Assembly: GCF_901709675.1 (NCBI RefSeq)
Contig: NC_051095.1
Location: 13,963,456-14,027,455, forward strand
From: Syngnathus acus
Lineage: Eukaryota > Chordata > Actinopteri > Syngnathiformes > Syngnathidae
Length of the DNA stretch: 64,000 bases
Direction of reading: 5' to 3'
How positions within the stretch are numbered: the first letter of the stretch is position 1; each line of letters begins with the position of its first letter. Positions 19,016 through 61,844 of the stretch are shown here, piece after piece. The notes below the pieces were generated by a model. The model worked only from the letters and a program-made list of their open reading frames with translations. It had not been told where the DNA came from and made no database searches. The position numbers and the translations under genes are program-made.

Positions 19016-21619
19016 ACATTTAAATGTCATTAGTTTGTTCCAGGCCCCTGAAAACTACCACCAAAAACTGGTAGGGTTTCTGATGATTTCCATTACAGCA
19101 TTGTAGACTATCCACAAACAAAATACTTGTCCATCTCATTAAATGAAATACAGATTGGTTTGTTAATTTGACACCATGCTATGAAACCAAATTAATGGAG
19201 GACGCTTTGTCGAGTGAAACTGCCTCCCCTCCCACAGACACGCAGAGAGATAAATGAATTTTACTTGGCGCCTCTGCCGTTTTCTGCAAATGCAACAAGA
19301 CAGCTGCTGCTTTGATTATTTGCTAATTGTTGCTGGCGCGACGACTTCATTTATTAAAAAAAAAAAGCAGCGTGCATAAACACTGTTTTCAAGTCATCCC
19401 AAACTCTCAGTTGACACAATAGGGTACCAGTAATGGAAAAGATGAAAAACGACAGGGTAACCGAACAACTCAAACACACATTTCAGTCTTGGCTATTCAG
19501 TATGATATGCCCGTGACGCTTGTGAGGATGAAGTCACGAGATGCAAATGTAAATAGTTCAGCAAATGAATAGTTGGATAACTAAAGACAATAATAAGGGT
19601 GAGTTTCAGACCTGACTGTTTGGTCCCCTTTAAACGGACCAGGGTTCGATTGTATCGCTGGTCCGGACCTTTTGTGCAGGTGTGAATACACGGAAACGAA
19701 TCCTGGTGCGGATTCTTTGGGGTTAAAAAAGATGGAATGATAAATCAAATAACACTTGCTCGTTGATGGCTAGTTTCAACATAGTAAGATTTCCAGAGTG
19801 GCAACTACTATGTATGCCACACGATTCATTTTACAGTTTAGTAGCAGTTAACAAAGCCTCATGTGTCCTCTCTGATTGAATACAAAAGAAGACCAAGTGT
19901 GACATTTCAGCAAAATGTGGCATGATCAGAGGCCTCCGCCAGGGACAGGGCTGATGGAAACAATTTGTCACTTGCTATAGTTCATATGTGAACCAGTGAG
20001 TGAAGGTGTGGAGGCTCTAAATGTCAGATTTCAATTTGACGTGCTGCCCTCTGCATGATGGATGCACGCTTTTGGATGTGTTGTTTTGTGCTTGTAAAAA
20101 ACAAAAAATCTGGTTCTTTTTTGTTTTTGTAACCACAACGGCATTGCTATTAATTGAGAGAGGTGACGGATTGCTTTGCTGCCCTAAGGCCTGCGACAGC
20201 CATCCATTCGTCCCGTAATTGGAGACGTCACAGCTGGCTTATGTTGGCAATTTTCTGAGGAAGCTTTGCAATTTTGTAATCTATCATGACAGACGCAAAT
20301 GTAGCTCTTCTGTAAACACATCATCTGACACACTAAAGCTCCATTCAGCTATCCATTTTCTAAACCACTCTTTTTCCTCATTAAATTGGCAGGTGACCTG
20401 GAACCTTTTCATGCAAGAAGTGGTGTACATCTTCAAGTAGTTGATGTCAATCCCAGGACATATAGTATTTGGAAAAAACATTCACAATCACTCTAATTTT
20501 CACAACGAAGTGGATTTCGAGCACCAGCGGAGTTAGTTACATTTTATTCAATATTGGCTGTGCTTTTTTTTTTAAATTTAGTTAGTTTTAATTTCCTTTT
20601 ACAGCAGGTTTGTTCATTTAATTTATTTTTTATTTTTGATGCTTCATTTTTCGTTTTTATTAGTTTTACTATTAGTTTTAGTTTACGCATGGAGTATTTG
20701 TCAAGTACAAGATGAAATAAAAAGCTTATTAAATATGCATGTTACACGTTCCTTGTTCTATACAGCTGTCTAGTACTCCTGATATAAATACATGTAAAAT
20801 GAATCCCAAATGTGCTTTTTATGTACATGAAATGTAGTTGATCTTTTTTTTTTTTTAAAGTATCGTATTATTTGTTTTCATTACAAAATGTTTTTTTTCA
20901 GTTTTAGTTATTTTGTCAATTTTCATTAACTATAGCAACCTTGGTCGTGCATGAGAAATTTTGGTGGTGCGTTAAAAGGTGCTTTTGAAGGTTATCTATA
21001 GTCATCTCAGAAGGGATTTCTCTCTTTTAGATAAAAAAACAAACAATGACGCTCTGCTGCTCCTTACCTCATAGATTACATCGTTTTATTGCTATGTTCA
21101 GTGATGAAAGTCATAAAAGAGCCCAGAGGAGAGCAGGTAATCCACTCACATTCTTCTTCTATGATACACAATTCAGCGAAAGCAACGAAAACTTTTTTTT
21201 CTCACCTCTTCCTTAATAGATTCCGAACTCCAAGCACTCAGGTTATTTTATCACATTTGACCGTTATTGAAAAAAGTATGGGTGTAAGCAATAAATTGGA
21301 GCTTTTTTGTGAATTTCAAAAAGCACCCCAAAAAAAAAGTATCTGGAGATGCAGCATTTTATGAATAGCATCACCATGGTAACTAGGCATCCCAGATCCC
21401 ATGATATCAATTCCATGTTGCTCCACACATAGGCTCCACTGTTTACAGAGCTGAGGGTCTCTGCTCATTACTCGGTTACACTTGAAGCCTGTGGCAAAGG
21501 AATAATTAGGTTGAACCCATAAAAACAAGAGCATTGAATCTGAAATTTAGCACAGATCTGATTATGTTCACAGATGAACAACAGATATATCACATCCTAA
21601 TTATTTTTTTATATTGACA

Positions 21620-21973
21620 GTACCTTTCAAAGGTTTGGGGTCACCCAGGCAATTTAGTGTTTTCCATGAAAACTAATATAATTGCAGGGTTTTCAAGGGT
21701 TTTCTAATCATCCACTAGCCTTCTAACACAATTAGCAAACACAATGGACCATTAGAACACTGGAGGAATGCTTGCTGGAAATGGGCCTTTATACAACCTA
21801 TATAGACATTGCATTAAAAACAGATGTTTGCTGCTAGAATAGTCATTTACCACATTAACAATGTATAGAGTGTATTCCTGATTAGTTTAATGGTAACCTC
21901 GTTGAAAAAATTGAGATTTTATTTTCAAAAGAAGGACAATTCTAAGTGACCCCGAACTTTTGAACAGTAGTGT
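21620..21973. mobile_element. Tc1-type MITE with inverted ends
   Basis: The left end TTTCAAAGGTTTGGGGTCAC is mirrored by the right end GTGACCCCGAACTTTTGAAC, about 350 bases apart, with TA at or near both borders. I recognise the family as a common short non-autonomous element of teleost genomes. No open frame of note. Confidence 0.75.
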
Positions 21974-22114
21974 ATACACGTACTTATATACGTATGTGTA
22001 TAATTACAATTACAGCAGTTGACTTATTATTTATGGGCACATGGGAACCGTGAAGCATGTTTCATATCCAAAGCTGGCTCATTAGCAAGTGAAGTAGTTG
22101 TGATGAATGTGTGA

Positions 22115-22655
22115 GCAAATTTGGCCCTGCAGCGCATAGTGAACACGGCTGGTAAGATTGTTGGTGCTTCACTCCCCTCCCTGAAGGACATTTACACCTC
22201 CCGTCTCACCCGCAAGGCGACCGCGATTGTGAGTGATGTGAGTCACCCCGCTCACTCTTTGTTTGATCTTCTGCCCTCTGGGAAGAGGTACAGGAGCCTG
22301 CGCTCCCGCACCACCAGACTCACCAACAGCTTCATACTCCAGGCTGTTAGGATCCTGAACTCTCTCCCCCCTTCTGCGTAGCGTCCTGTACTTTTGCGCT
22401 ATATTCTGACTGTCTGCTGTATGCACACTTGCTCCATTTTTGCTCCTCTTATTTATTGTTATTTGTTTATTTATTATTTATTCATCACTCTTATTTATTC
22501 ATTGTTTGTGCCTTCTTGTTTTTATTTTTTGTGTTGTTTACTTGTATGTATATTGTGTACTATGTCTTGTCACCGTGGGACAGTGGGAACGTAATTTCGA
22601 TTTCTTTGTGTCTTGGCATGTGAAGAAATTGACAATAAAGCAGACTGACTTTTTT
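22115..22655 (+). mobile_element. 3' end of an L2-like LINE (reverse transcriptase C-terminus and 3' UTR)
   Basis: An open frame at 22121-22381 encodes the C-terminal end of a CR1/L2-clade LINE ORF2. It has the usual string of LYTSRLTRKA-like, HPAHSLFDLLPSGKRYRSL and SFILQAVRILN segments, ending in a stop. A T-rich 3' UTR follows and ends near AATAAAGCAGACTGAC at about 22634. The element is cut off at its 5' side, as LINE copies usually are, so it cannot move by itself. Confidence 0.8.
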
Positions 22656-22870
22656 TTACTTTGACTTTGAAATGTTGCCATTCTGTACTGTTGTTGAATA
22701 CTGTATTGTCAAACTGTAGTTCACATCATTTTTTGAAATTTGCTCATTGCTATTTCAAAAACGTTATGCAACGTAACTTACTGTTACTATTGAAATGTAT
22801 GTCAATTGCAACTAGACATAAAAATAACTATGGTATTATGGAGAAAATGTATAAAGAAAAATGGTTGATT

Positions 22871-22896
22871 GGGGTTAGGGGTTGGGGTTAGGGTTA
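22871..22896 (+). repeat. Short telomere-like repeat
   Basis: GGGGTTAGGGGTTGGGGTTA followed by GGGTTA: about four imperfect TTAGGG-type units. Too short to claim a chromosome fusion. Confidence 0.5.
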
Positions 22897-24099
22897 TTCT
22901 CAAAATCAAATGAGAGGGTCTATTTCAGAAGATACACACTCAAGACAAATTACTCTAGACAACACGTTACATGTCAGAGCGTCTTTCCTTTGTCAGCTGC
23001 CAGAGAGAGTCATTGTGACTTTGCCATTTATTTCAAAGCAGAACTGCGATAATGCTATGTGGGCGACTGCGAGTCTTACCGCAGTGCTATTGCAGTGAGA
23101 TTAGATTCACTTTGTTCTCAACAGTAGTGTACAAAACAGAAAATCCTGACATGAGAGGTTCTTGGTGGAAAAAAATAGTTCGTCATCTTGCGCTTGCCCC
23201 TGGCTATAATTTCACCCATCTCAGCAAATGAGGGTCAACAACAAGAAAGGCAGATTGCAGATAAGGAACTCAACTAGCCTTACACATCATCATTGTCTAG
23301 TTCGTGCTGCAATACTAGACAAGACTGTATTGTTTTGTTAACGTATGAAATGGACAAAAGTGTAAGGCTGTTGCGATGTGCTGTGCGATGGGTCGATTGC
23401 TATTGATTTCTTTAGAGCCTTCATGTAAATTTCAGCATGCTAATACATTCAACAAAAGACGAGAGAGCCCCTTCAGGACTAAAGAGTTGTATTTTTTAGC
23501 AGCCCTTATATGTGAGAGGTGAAACACGTCGTTTTGAAACTAATTAAGTGTGAGAAAGAAGTCTGACAGGGTCTTTCCAGTTCGGCTTTGCGTTTGACCA
23601 TGCCGGTAATAAAACAAAACAAAAAAAAAAACAAGCATGATGAAGATAGAATGGCTAACCTTAAGAAGCATCACAATTCATTATCTTGCTGTCTTTGGCA
23701 TTCTCGGTAATACGTGGTATTTGAAGAAGCGTCTTTTTTTTTTTTAATGTAGGCTTCTTTTAATGCGGGCCATCTTAATTAGTGCCGACTGACCTTTTTG
23801 ATTGTCAAAGCTTTTGTCACCCTTCTTCAACAGGAAACAACATTTCTCAGATATTTTTGCTCCAAATGAACAGCGGCTCTGATCACAAACTTCTGGGCAT
23901 ACACGTCACTGTTCTTTTCAGCAAATCGAGAGGTTTTATTTCTTTACTTTGCTTTCAAATGTCTGTAAAACCTTTGCTTGTAAATGCTGTTGTCTATGCA
24001 CTTAAAAAAATAATTCGTGGTAAGCTACTTTTGTTCTCTCTGCCCTGCCTTTGAATGTTAGCTATTTATTTGAAAATGCTTTTAGTATTTTGGTTATTT

Positions 24100-24163
24100 T
24101 GATTGTGTGAAGCACATTAGGATTGAGTATGATATGTGCTATATAAATGAAACTGCCTTGCCT
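24100..24163 (+). repeat. LINE 3' tail fragment
   Basis: Contains GTGCTATATAAATGAAACTG followed by CCTTGCC, the tail shared by many fish L2-like LINEs. Only the last ~60 bases are clear. Confidence 0.5.
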
Positions 24164-27100
24164 TCCAATCAGAGGCACTTTAAATGGTGGAAGATGTGTG
24201 CTGTCTTATATTTAACAAGAATTTGAATGACATGAGTAAATTCTGAACAAACCATCCCCAGTTTTAAGAGGGTGTGCACACTTGTCCAACAATATCTTTT
24301 TTTTTTTACTTCCGCTCTTGAGAAGATTTCATCCATCCATTATCCAAACCACTTTTTTTTCCTAGTTGAGCTTTACAGGTTCCCTGCAACATTATTGATG
24401 GAAAAAGTTTTGAATGGATTTGTCTTTCTCTCATTAATTTTATAACACAAAAACGGCATTTGAACAGGGACCCCATATATCCATTATATAGTTATTATTC
24501 CAGCCGTGATATGAAAACCTTCTTTTTTACTTTAAAATTTAGTAAGTACAAGCCACAAGTCTGTGGTCAGGAACAAAGACACTCCTGGGGTGTGAAGTAG
24601 AGCAACTTTCAAGTATCTTCAAATGTCCTGTTGTGATTGATCCATCCCTCCTTGGACAATCCGAGAATCGATAAAGAAGTCTTTTGACTTTTCTGCAGAT
24701 TTGGCTCTTTCAAACTTAGGTGAACTCAGCTGGGGAACAGTGTGAAGTCTGAGGTGCAAAAATACAAGCTCGGCAAGCACAGCGGGAGGATGTTCTTGCA
24801 GATTTAGGGAAGAATTAGTTATTGTTCAACACCGGGCACACAACACGCATGCATGTGTACATGTCGGCATTGTCTCCTTGGGGATCCAATGAATACCCTC
24901 TTGTCTTGTCTCCACCAACCAAGCTGTAGCACAGAGTCGGAGCGTCGAGGCAAGACGGCTCTCGTGGGCATTAGGCTCACTGCGACGGGTATGTTTGATG
25001 GACAGCGGAAAAAGGCTGGTGTAGAAAAGCCTACGTTTACCGAAATAGCAGCAATAGCTGATGTTTGGTTGGTGGGAGAACAGCATGAAGGATGTCAAGA
25101 AGGAAGCAACACTATGCTATAATAATAATTCATGATCTGGAAATTCAGCGGTAGGCTTCTTAATTGTTAGTTAGGAACAGAGCAAAACAAATCATAAAAG
25201 AGATATAACGTGAAACGACAGGGCAATCATACATAAGTCAAGGCACCACTACCAGTGGGCCGACGTGGCTGTCTTCTAATAGTGCTAGTATGCTAATGCT
25301 GAATGTGTACAATGCTTTTAGAAATTATGCTACACAAACCAACACTGAACATGTTTACCACTGTCAGTTTGTAGACAGACACAATAGTAGCTTTATAATT
25401 AATTGCATTTAATATTTACAGAGGGAGCCTATGGGCAAAATGAGACTCATACATGTGATTTATATGACATTTGTTCTGTCCACACCGATTTGATTCTACA
25501 ACTAAGCTCCGAGTTTATGTCAAATGAAACGAATGCCCATGAACGTTCATTCATAGTAGCTACTAACTAGGCTACACGGGGGGTTGGAATCTTCTCATTC
25601 CTCGTTTCTTCTGTTGGTGCGTAGCCAAAAAAAATCCTGTTGAAGCCTCTTCAGCAGTGTGGTTTTTCTCCCAGATGTCGGAATTACAGGAAACGTTGTA
25701 GCACAGCAAGGGATTAGCGGAAAGGAATCCACGTATGGATTACTTTCTCAAACAGTTAATACAAGGATGAGTTTTTCAGTGATGCTTGAAATGTGGAATT
25801 TCCTCTTGAAAGCTTCCAATGTATCTGTTTCTTGTCCAATGATTTTCGTATTATATTATTCTTTTAGAGGGAAGGAAGAACTTTCTGATCAATGATGTTA
25901 GGATAATGTGCTTTTATACTTAATTGATTCCTTGCGTTAATGTCCAAGAACAATATATGCAACAGAAACTGACATCTATTTATTTATTGGGGGGTCAATT
26001 TTGTATTGAGACTCTCCACAATTGCAGTGGTTACACTGATTTTGGTGTCTATCGAATTTTTTTTTTTTGTGGTGGGAAAAAAACCCTGCATGTCCTTCTG
26101 TGTCCTAATCAACTTCATTATTGCATTGTGACTTGGACAAAGTTTTTTTTTTTTCTTGTGTTTCTTGATCAGTGTTTTGGCTCAAAAGAACGTATAATTT
26201 TTTTGTTTTTCAGTATTCTGGATGAAATAAATAAATACAACATTTTACGAGACAAAAACATACTTTGATTGTCACACGCAAATAGCAAAAACAACTCTAC
26301 AACAACACTATTCATGGAATAGATGTTTTGATCAAGGTTATAGTTCTATCCTGATTTCTCCAAGTTTTACCTGGAACATAATAGAAAAAAAACTCACACT
26401 TACAGTTTTGTTGTACCCATTTCATAGCCTGTCAGCATAAAAGACATTCATGATACATTGTTAAGTAGCATACTCTGGCGAACGTATTGTATAATAAAAT
26501 ACACACTACAGCAACTGTTATTGCCCACTGTTAAAATAGCTGATACATGTTTGTAGCTTCAAGGGGCCATGAATAGAGGAAAAGAGAAACCGCAAGGGAG
26601 CGGTGATACACAACGGCTCTATCAAGTTATGTGACATTGCACTTAAAAATGTCACACAGTGAAACAATCCAACGTAAACATGAGTGTGTGATTTTATGTG
26701 CTGATGTGCATGGAAGAGTAAGGGCTATCGATCAGGAGGACTTAAAGGCAGCTTTGGGTTCTGGCGCCACATTGATGTTCAGCTGGGGGGCGGGAGGAAG
26801 AAGAGGTATGCTGATTATCCCCCGGGGACAGGACAAGGGGACAGTTTGGACACGAATGGACCCATGGATGCACACGTTGCAAATCAGATGACTTAAGCAG
26901 GCTTGCAAGAAGCCTTTTCATTTTCTGGGTTTTTATTTTGTTATTAATGATGAGCATTTATGAATGTAATATTTTTTTAAAGCAGGTATTGGCATTTATT
27001 TGGTTTTAGAATTGCAATGCAAATAATCCCACGGGATGTTAACGTTAGGCCTGAGCGATGTATGTTGTCCACTTGTGTGGCTCGGGGGAGATATCATACA

Positions 27101-28615
27101 GACCTTTCAATGTCAGGACCCGGAACAATAAATATTTAATGTTCTCATTTGGGTCCACCCTTCTAATAGGGGTTCATGGATCAGATGGTATTTATTTAAG
27201 ACACCACAGTGTCAGGAAGTTATGTTTAATTTAGCAAGTGAATGCCAAGGTCTCGCGTTATTGGAATCCATCAGTCATCCGACGATCTGACGGGGATACG
27301 CTGATTTCCAGCAAAGGCGATGGGTCGGAAATCAACGGGCCAAACAAAAACGGTCATGGTAGGCTGCTGGATATAGAAAAGCTTCTTATGTTGTCACCAA
27401 TGTGCTCTTACGGTCATCATAACACAAGACAGACCATCTCTTGACTTTGAAGGCAATGTGTGCTTGTATGGAAAAGGGATACTGTATAAGACATTCCTTT
27501 CTGTTTGGGGTTTTGGATGTAAGAGTGTCAACAGGGAGATGCTTTAGTGTATGGATGAGAGAAGTGGTCCTCAACAGGCAGACTCTGGTCTGGGTCTGAA
27601 CCAGGATCTTTTTCTTGGGAGCCGGACCAAAGATCTGCATTATAACTCCACCACTGTGAACAAACTGCTGATGATACTTTGCGTGGCACAAACTTAGCAG
27701 CTACTTATTGGTACTGTTGACCAATTGTTGAATGTTGTCTTGGACTCATGATGTCAAAATGTGAACAGGATGAAGAGAGCTGTTCAAAACTTGGAGGTGC
27801 TCTAATTTCTTTTCATCAGTGCAGGCAAATTGACTCGACCCCTCCCACTGCTGGTGCTATTGAACATGTTGATGTGCATTCAAATGTTTTGTTCTGTCTC
27901 TGAAACTACCTGTGTGATTTACAGTTCTAACTTCCTCCATTGTTCTAACTTCCTCCATTGTGTGTCAGTGCACTATTGTGTCAAGGCAAAACAGCAGCAA
28001 CATTTTGAAGGCACCCAAAAGTCAATTTTCAAGCATAATGTACTGTAATCAGACTAGTTGACCTGAATGGTGATATTATTATGCTGGCAAAGATAAAAGC
28101 ACCACTTCCAAACCAATTATTTTTGGAATTAATTTCAACTCACTTTCATTGAAGATCAGGAGATCAATAGTATCTTCCTTCATGAGGTGCTGATCGCAAC
28201 CCTCCAGCCAGTGTCCGATCAGACAGTTCTTCCCAAGGGTACCTTCCTCAGCCCAATAAGAACCACATTCCTGCTAATATGGACTCAACTCCAGGTAGGA
28301 AATTTGTAATCCAGTACGTGCTGCTATTTTGGCCTCTGCAGCTAAGTGTCTACGAATTTAGGTAATTACAATTCCTACATTATTATTATTATTTTTTAAT
28401 CCACAGAATTGGGGCGTTGTATCAGAAGGATGATCACTACTTTGAGAGTTTCAGCTTGTCCTCGTCATCTCGTCACACAAAAGCAAAAGTAAAAGTACCA
28501 TAAAGTAAAACGCCAGCGATTTCATCTTGTTGGAAAAGCAAGAGCACACGCAAACAAGAGTTAGCATTGGATGGAAGGACACTGGATCAGGATGCCTCTT
28601 TGGAATTCATTTTCA

Positions 28616-28795
28616 TTAGCTGGGGAACATTGAGCCCATTTCGAAGTCATTAGTTGATAAAACAACAGTCTGATTCCCCATTAAAAAAGTCATTTGTCGT
28701 CTCTCTTTCTGGGACCACTCCTTCTCACACTCCTTCTCCACCTCACCCCTGAGCTTTTTCACCTCCAATGCCAAGCTGGCAACTTGGAATGGGAA
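28616..28795 (-). other. Orphan exon-like open frame rich in Lys/Glu
   Basis: On the minus strand an acceptor-like CCATTCCAAG precedes an open frame that reads ASLALEVKKLRGEVEKECEK and then a short tail ending at 28616. The first half looks able to form a coiled coil. No partner exon is evident nearby and I do not recognise the protein. It could be a decayed exon, a retrocopy piece or chance. Confidence 0.2.
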
Positions 28796-29445
28796 TGTCA
28801 ATGAACTCTGGGGCTCTGATGAGAATCCAACTGGCAAATAAACCAAGTCTGTCCCATTTAGTTACTACTATAAAACCACCAAATACTTCATCTTCAGTTC
28901 AGCATGTATTTTTGTCTTCTAGCACTTTTTCACTTGCTGGTCCTTACACCAAAGTTTCTTCCTGCTAACACGATGAAAACCAATTACGTGGGAGTTCACT
29001 GTATACCAGTGAAAGCACCCTAAATGTGATGAATGTATTAATGTATTTGATTTAATAGGAATACAGTTATCCAAGCAGAAAAAAAATATTTATTTTGACT
29101 TGACATGAAAACCTTTTTGTGCGGTTCTGTCACGGCTTCTTTTATTATTTTACAATTTATACAATGTCAATATATCTATGTATATAATCTCATTACAAGT
29201 AGCTAAAATCACCACTTACAGAATACTTGTAAATATCAAAGACCTTTTTCAGACACCCTTGCCTGTAGAACGTAAAATATAGAAAAAGTCACCGTTGTTA
29301 GAATTTTGGAAAACATTCAGATACACAAAGTGTTGAAATTCAAGTCTCATCAGTCCTCACTTGATGACATCGCCGCCAAGGATCAGCCAGTGGAATCTAA
29401 CCTGAAGCAAAAGCTTCAGCCTGAAACCACTCAGTTAAATATTTT

Positions 29446-29451
29446 TTTATT
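29446..29451 (-). terminator. glra4: Poly(A) signal of glra4
   Basis: AATAAA on the minus strand, 136 bases past the glra4 stop codon. The 3' UTR is therefore about 29430-29586. Confidence 0.6.
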
Positions 29452-29586
29452 TTGGCTTGGAAAACTCTCGAGAACCCGGAGACGCTCTGGAGTGCAACGA
29501 TCATGACCAGTTCCAAAAGGAGCGCTGCCGCTCCTCGCCGCAATAGAGGCAAATCCTGGCAAAATCCATAGAAGGGTAGACGCCCT

Positions 29587-58420
<28,834 letters not shown>

Positions 58421-58730
58421 CCTCCGACTCGAAAATCTCTGCACGGCCACGTTGAAGAACTTGACTTGTAATAATGTCAGCAAATCCAGCGTCCACGGTG
58501 CGAGTGTGAGCGAGGGTCGCCAGGCATCGTCTTTTTTCCTTCCGAGTATCAGCGTTTCTGAGAATGAGCGTGCCTTTTGGGGGCGGTGGGAGAAACTTCT
58601 TACTCCTCCTCCCACACACACTCCAGGGGGACTGAGCGCCTCCAAGCCGACGCGGCGTGCTCGCAGGTGGCTGTCACTCAGTCGGAGGCTCGGTCGTGCG
58701 CTGGTGCTTGGTGGTCGTGGTGACTACCGG
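58421..58730 (-). promoter_or_regulatory. glra4: glra4 5' UTR and CpG-rich promoter region
   Basis: Directly upstream of the glra4 start codon. GC-rich with many CpGs (GCCGACGCGGCGTGCTCGC at 58647-58665) in an AT-rich setting. The coding frame stays open upstream to an ATG at 58643-58645, but a start at 58418-58420 gives a clean signal peptide, so I take the rest as 5' UTR. Confidence 0.5.
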
Positions 58731-60207
58731 TGGATTTTTAAATCAATATTTTATGGTCTGGTTAGTCATCAAAACATCCAAAACAATGGATAACGAGTAA
58801 AATGTTGGGCGGTTTATGTTTAGGGCGGTCTCGTGTGGCAATTGGACTTAATTGAGATAAAGGTGGAGGGGAGGGGGGGAGCAATATGACTAACAAGACT
58901 ACTTGGTTTATAGTAAAAAGAAAAACATAAATAATTGTCCTTTTGGGTGTAATTAACAATTTGGCTTGCATTCTTTTATTAGATTCAATACTTTTGTTTG
59001 AGTATTTCCTATTGATTTTGAAAATAATACATTTCCGCATTTAATGGAATGTTATGAAAACGAATGAGTTCATAAGATATTTTGGCCAAGTGTAATTGCC
59101 GTAGGACTTAAAATGCTAATTAGATAGAGATATGCAAATCGGGTTTCTATGATTGGCGCGATGCTAAATTACCATGGAAACAAAATATTCGTGCATTTGC
59201 CCAAAAACGAAAGTTAAAAACAGTTAATTCTGAGTGACCCAGTAACATGCTGTTTTTGTTGCCATGGTGACAAGTCCCATATACACACGCTGATCTAACC
59301 AGAATATATACAATTAAAGTTGTGCTCACCTTGTGCAAAGCACATGAATGTGTTGGTGAACTGCACACTGTGCTGTACCTAATGCAAGTGCGCTAAGGCC
59401 TCAACAGTTCAGGAGCCACAAATAGCTGCGAATGACATTGGTTTTGGAAGGGTTGTGTTTTAATTTCAAACCAAACATAATCTTAAACACAATATCTAAA
59501 CAGTTACCGCAGTTACATTATGGATGTTAAAGTGACTCAGGTTGTTAATGTAAAACTTGCTGTTTTGTGCACTTGAATGTGGAAGATGAACTCCATCAGA
59601 TAAATGAATGGAGGCTTTCAGTCAAACAGGTCAGGAGCTCAGTCAATGCACACTTTCAAAAGCCATGAAAGGATCATGTGTATGTTGTGGATGAGCACAA
59701 TGCAGCACATCACTCACAGAGTTGGGCCATCAAATTGCTTCCACATCAGTCATCTGTCTTGACCCAGGTGATTCCACGTAGCACAGGATGGCAGATACAG
59801 TATGTCACCTTTTTCTATTCATCATGGCAAGACGCAGTAGATTAACCTTTAGCATCTTCCCATCTTCAGCGAGACTGGCATGCTAAAATTGAATCGGATG
59901 TGTCGCCTTGAATTCGGGTAATGACATTCTCCAAAGAGCTCCTGGCTTTTCATTGAAAACTATGATATAGAGCGAACCATGTGAGGTGTGTAAAAATGAA
60001 GATAATGACCAACATATTCAAAATCTGAAAACTATGTGTTATGAATCTTGTTGTTTTTTGCAACCCTGCGGTCCAAAAAACCCACTATTTGTAGTTGATG
60101 TTTCTGGTGAAAAGAAAATGTATTTATTTTTGGGGAAATTGATTGTATTAGTTGGACAGTCATAAATGCTGTATTAAATTGCCAAATTTCTTGCATTTTA
60201 TTTATCA

Positions 60208-61211
60208 TGTCAGAAAGTATCCACTTCTTAAAGAAGCTACATTTTTTGGACATAAGTATTCACATCCTTTGCCACGAAGCTCATAAATGAGCTGAGGTGC
60301 ATCATGTTTCCACTTATCATCCTTGATGTTCCTTTAACCTAAGCGGAGTGCACCTGTGGTAAATTCAATTGATCCTACATAATTTGGAAAGGCCTTCACT
60401 AATAAGGCCCGTATCGTATAATCGCTAGGTGGAAGCCCCCCCTTAATAAAAGGCAGACCACCCAACCTGAACTTTGTCAAAAGGCACTCGAAGAACTTTC
60501 AGACCATGAAAAAGAAAATTCTTTGGTCTGACGAGACAAAGATTGAAATCTTTGGCGTGAATGCCAGGCACCAGGCATCGCTCAGCCCCTGACAATAGCA
60601 TCCTCAGAGTGAGGCATGGTGATAGCAGCGATAGGAGATAGGCGACTAGTCAGGTTTGAAGGGAAAAATGAATGCAACAATATACAGAGATATCCTAGAA
60701 GAAAACCTGCTCCAGAGTGCTCAGGACCTCAGACTGGGACGAAAGTTCACCTTCCAACAGAACAACCACCTTAAGCACACAGCCATTCCAATGGAGGTGT
60801 AGTTTCAAGATGTCCTTGAGTGGCCCAGCCAGAGCCCAGACTCGAATCCGATCTACCATGTCTGGAGGGATTGGAAAATGGAGCTTGAACTACCCAAATT
60901 TACCCAAACAGGATGTAGGCATGCTAAGGTGTGGCATCGTCTTCAAAAAGACTTGAGGTTGTAATAACTGCCAAAGGTGCACTCACAAAGTATTGAGCAA
61001 AGGTGGTGAATACTTATGTACATGTGTCTTAGTTGATTTTTTTATTTTGAGAGAATTAGCAAAAAATTCCCAAAAACTTTTTTTCACGTGGTTATCGTGA
61101 TGTTGTGTAGAGAATTTTGAGGAAAAAATACATTTATTCCATTTTGCAGTGAGGCTGTAACGCAACAAAATGTGAAAAAAATTAAACGAACAACCTTTAG
61201 ATGCACCGTCT
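60208..61211 (+). pseudogene. Dead Tc1-like transposon with transposase remnant
   Basis: The region carries typical fish Tc1 sequence. CTTTGGTCTGACGAGACAAA near 60521 codes for the WSDETK-like part of the transposase. From 60717 it has the SDWDE, FQQ-N and catalytic-Asp surroundings and then the WPSQSPD-like part, all broken by stops and shifts. The flanks hold AAGTATTCACATCCTTTGCC at left and GTGAATACTTATGTACATG at right, parts of the terminal repeats. No functional protein is possible. Confidence 0.8.
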
Positions 61212-61844
61212 ACTGGACCATTTAATGTAATAGAGCCCCCGCTTATTCCCGGCTGTTGCCTCAAATCTAAACTTACATCCTTCTCCTCAAACCACTGGAC
61301 ATGATTCCATTCTCTGAGCGCTGCAGTAATGTGAGAGGGCATTTCAGTGGGGCATGTGAGGATGACGATGATGAAGAAGATGGAGACAGGGGAGACCGAA
61401 ACAGAGCGAGAGAATTAAAAATGGGGTGAGGTGTTGTGTTCCTGCCAGGTCGACGGTTGCAGCTGCTCGTTGACACTTTTCACTCGCAGTGTCATGTCGC
61501 TGTTATGAGGTCCGACATTGGCCTGACATCAGTGGCAGCTCTACGACACAGACGATGCCATTTAACGTTTTCAGCCACATGATAAGCTCGGAACTCATTT
61601 ATGTTTCTTTGGCCACTCGGGGAGCATTGTCATAGCTAATGGCCTTTTTTTTTTAGTAATTATCATTCATACAATGTGGTCATGTTCTTGTAAGGTCAAG
61701 ACCAGAAATGCTACTGTTGTCATGGGGACAGCAGCTCCCCATTCCATCCAAATGCTGCCATGCATTCCATGTCTGTTCATTAACTATTGTTTCGAGGATC
61801 CATCCGCTCAATTCCGATATTGTTTGTCCTCATTTGACTCGTGG

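Larger units (their letters stand above)
18666..29445. other. Intergenic interval between gla and glra4
   Basis: About 10.8 kb without a convincing gene on either strand. It holds the gla upstream region, an (AAGT)n(AAAT)n microsatellite, a diverged DNA-repeat fragment with CTGGTCCGGACC near 19659, a Tc1-type MITE, L2-like LINE fragments and many AT-rich stretches. HNRNPH2, which follows GLA in human, is not seen here. Confidence 0.6.

Noticed and set aside
22169-22426. Minus-strand frame over the LINE fragment
   Set aside because: It is the antisense shadow of the reverse-transcriptase tail.
22871-22896. Evidence of a chromosome fusion from telomere-like repeats
   Set aside because: Only about four imperfect units, which occur by chance or repair.
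24826-25122. Overlapping frames on both strands of about 90 codons
   Set aside because: No splice sites, no known motif, and both strands are open by chance.
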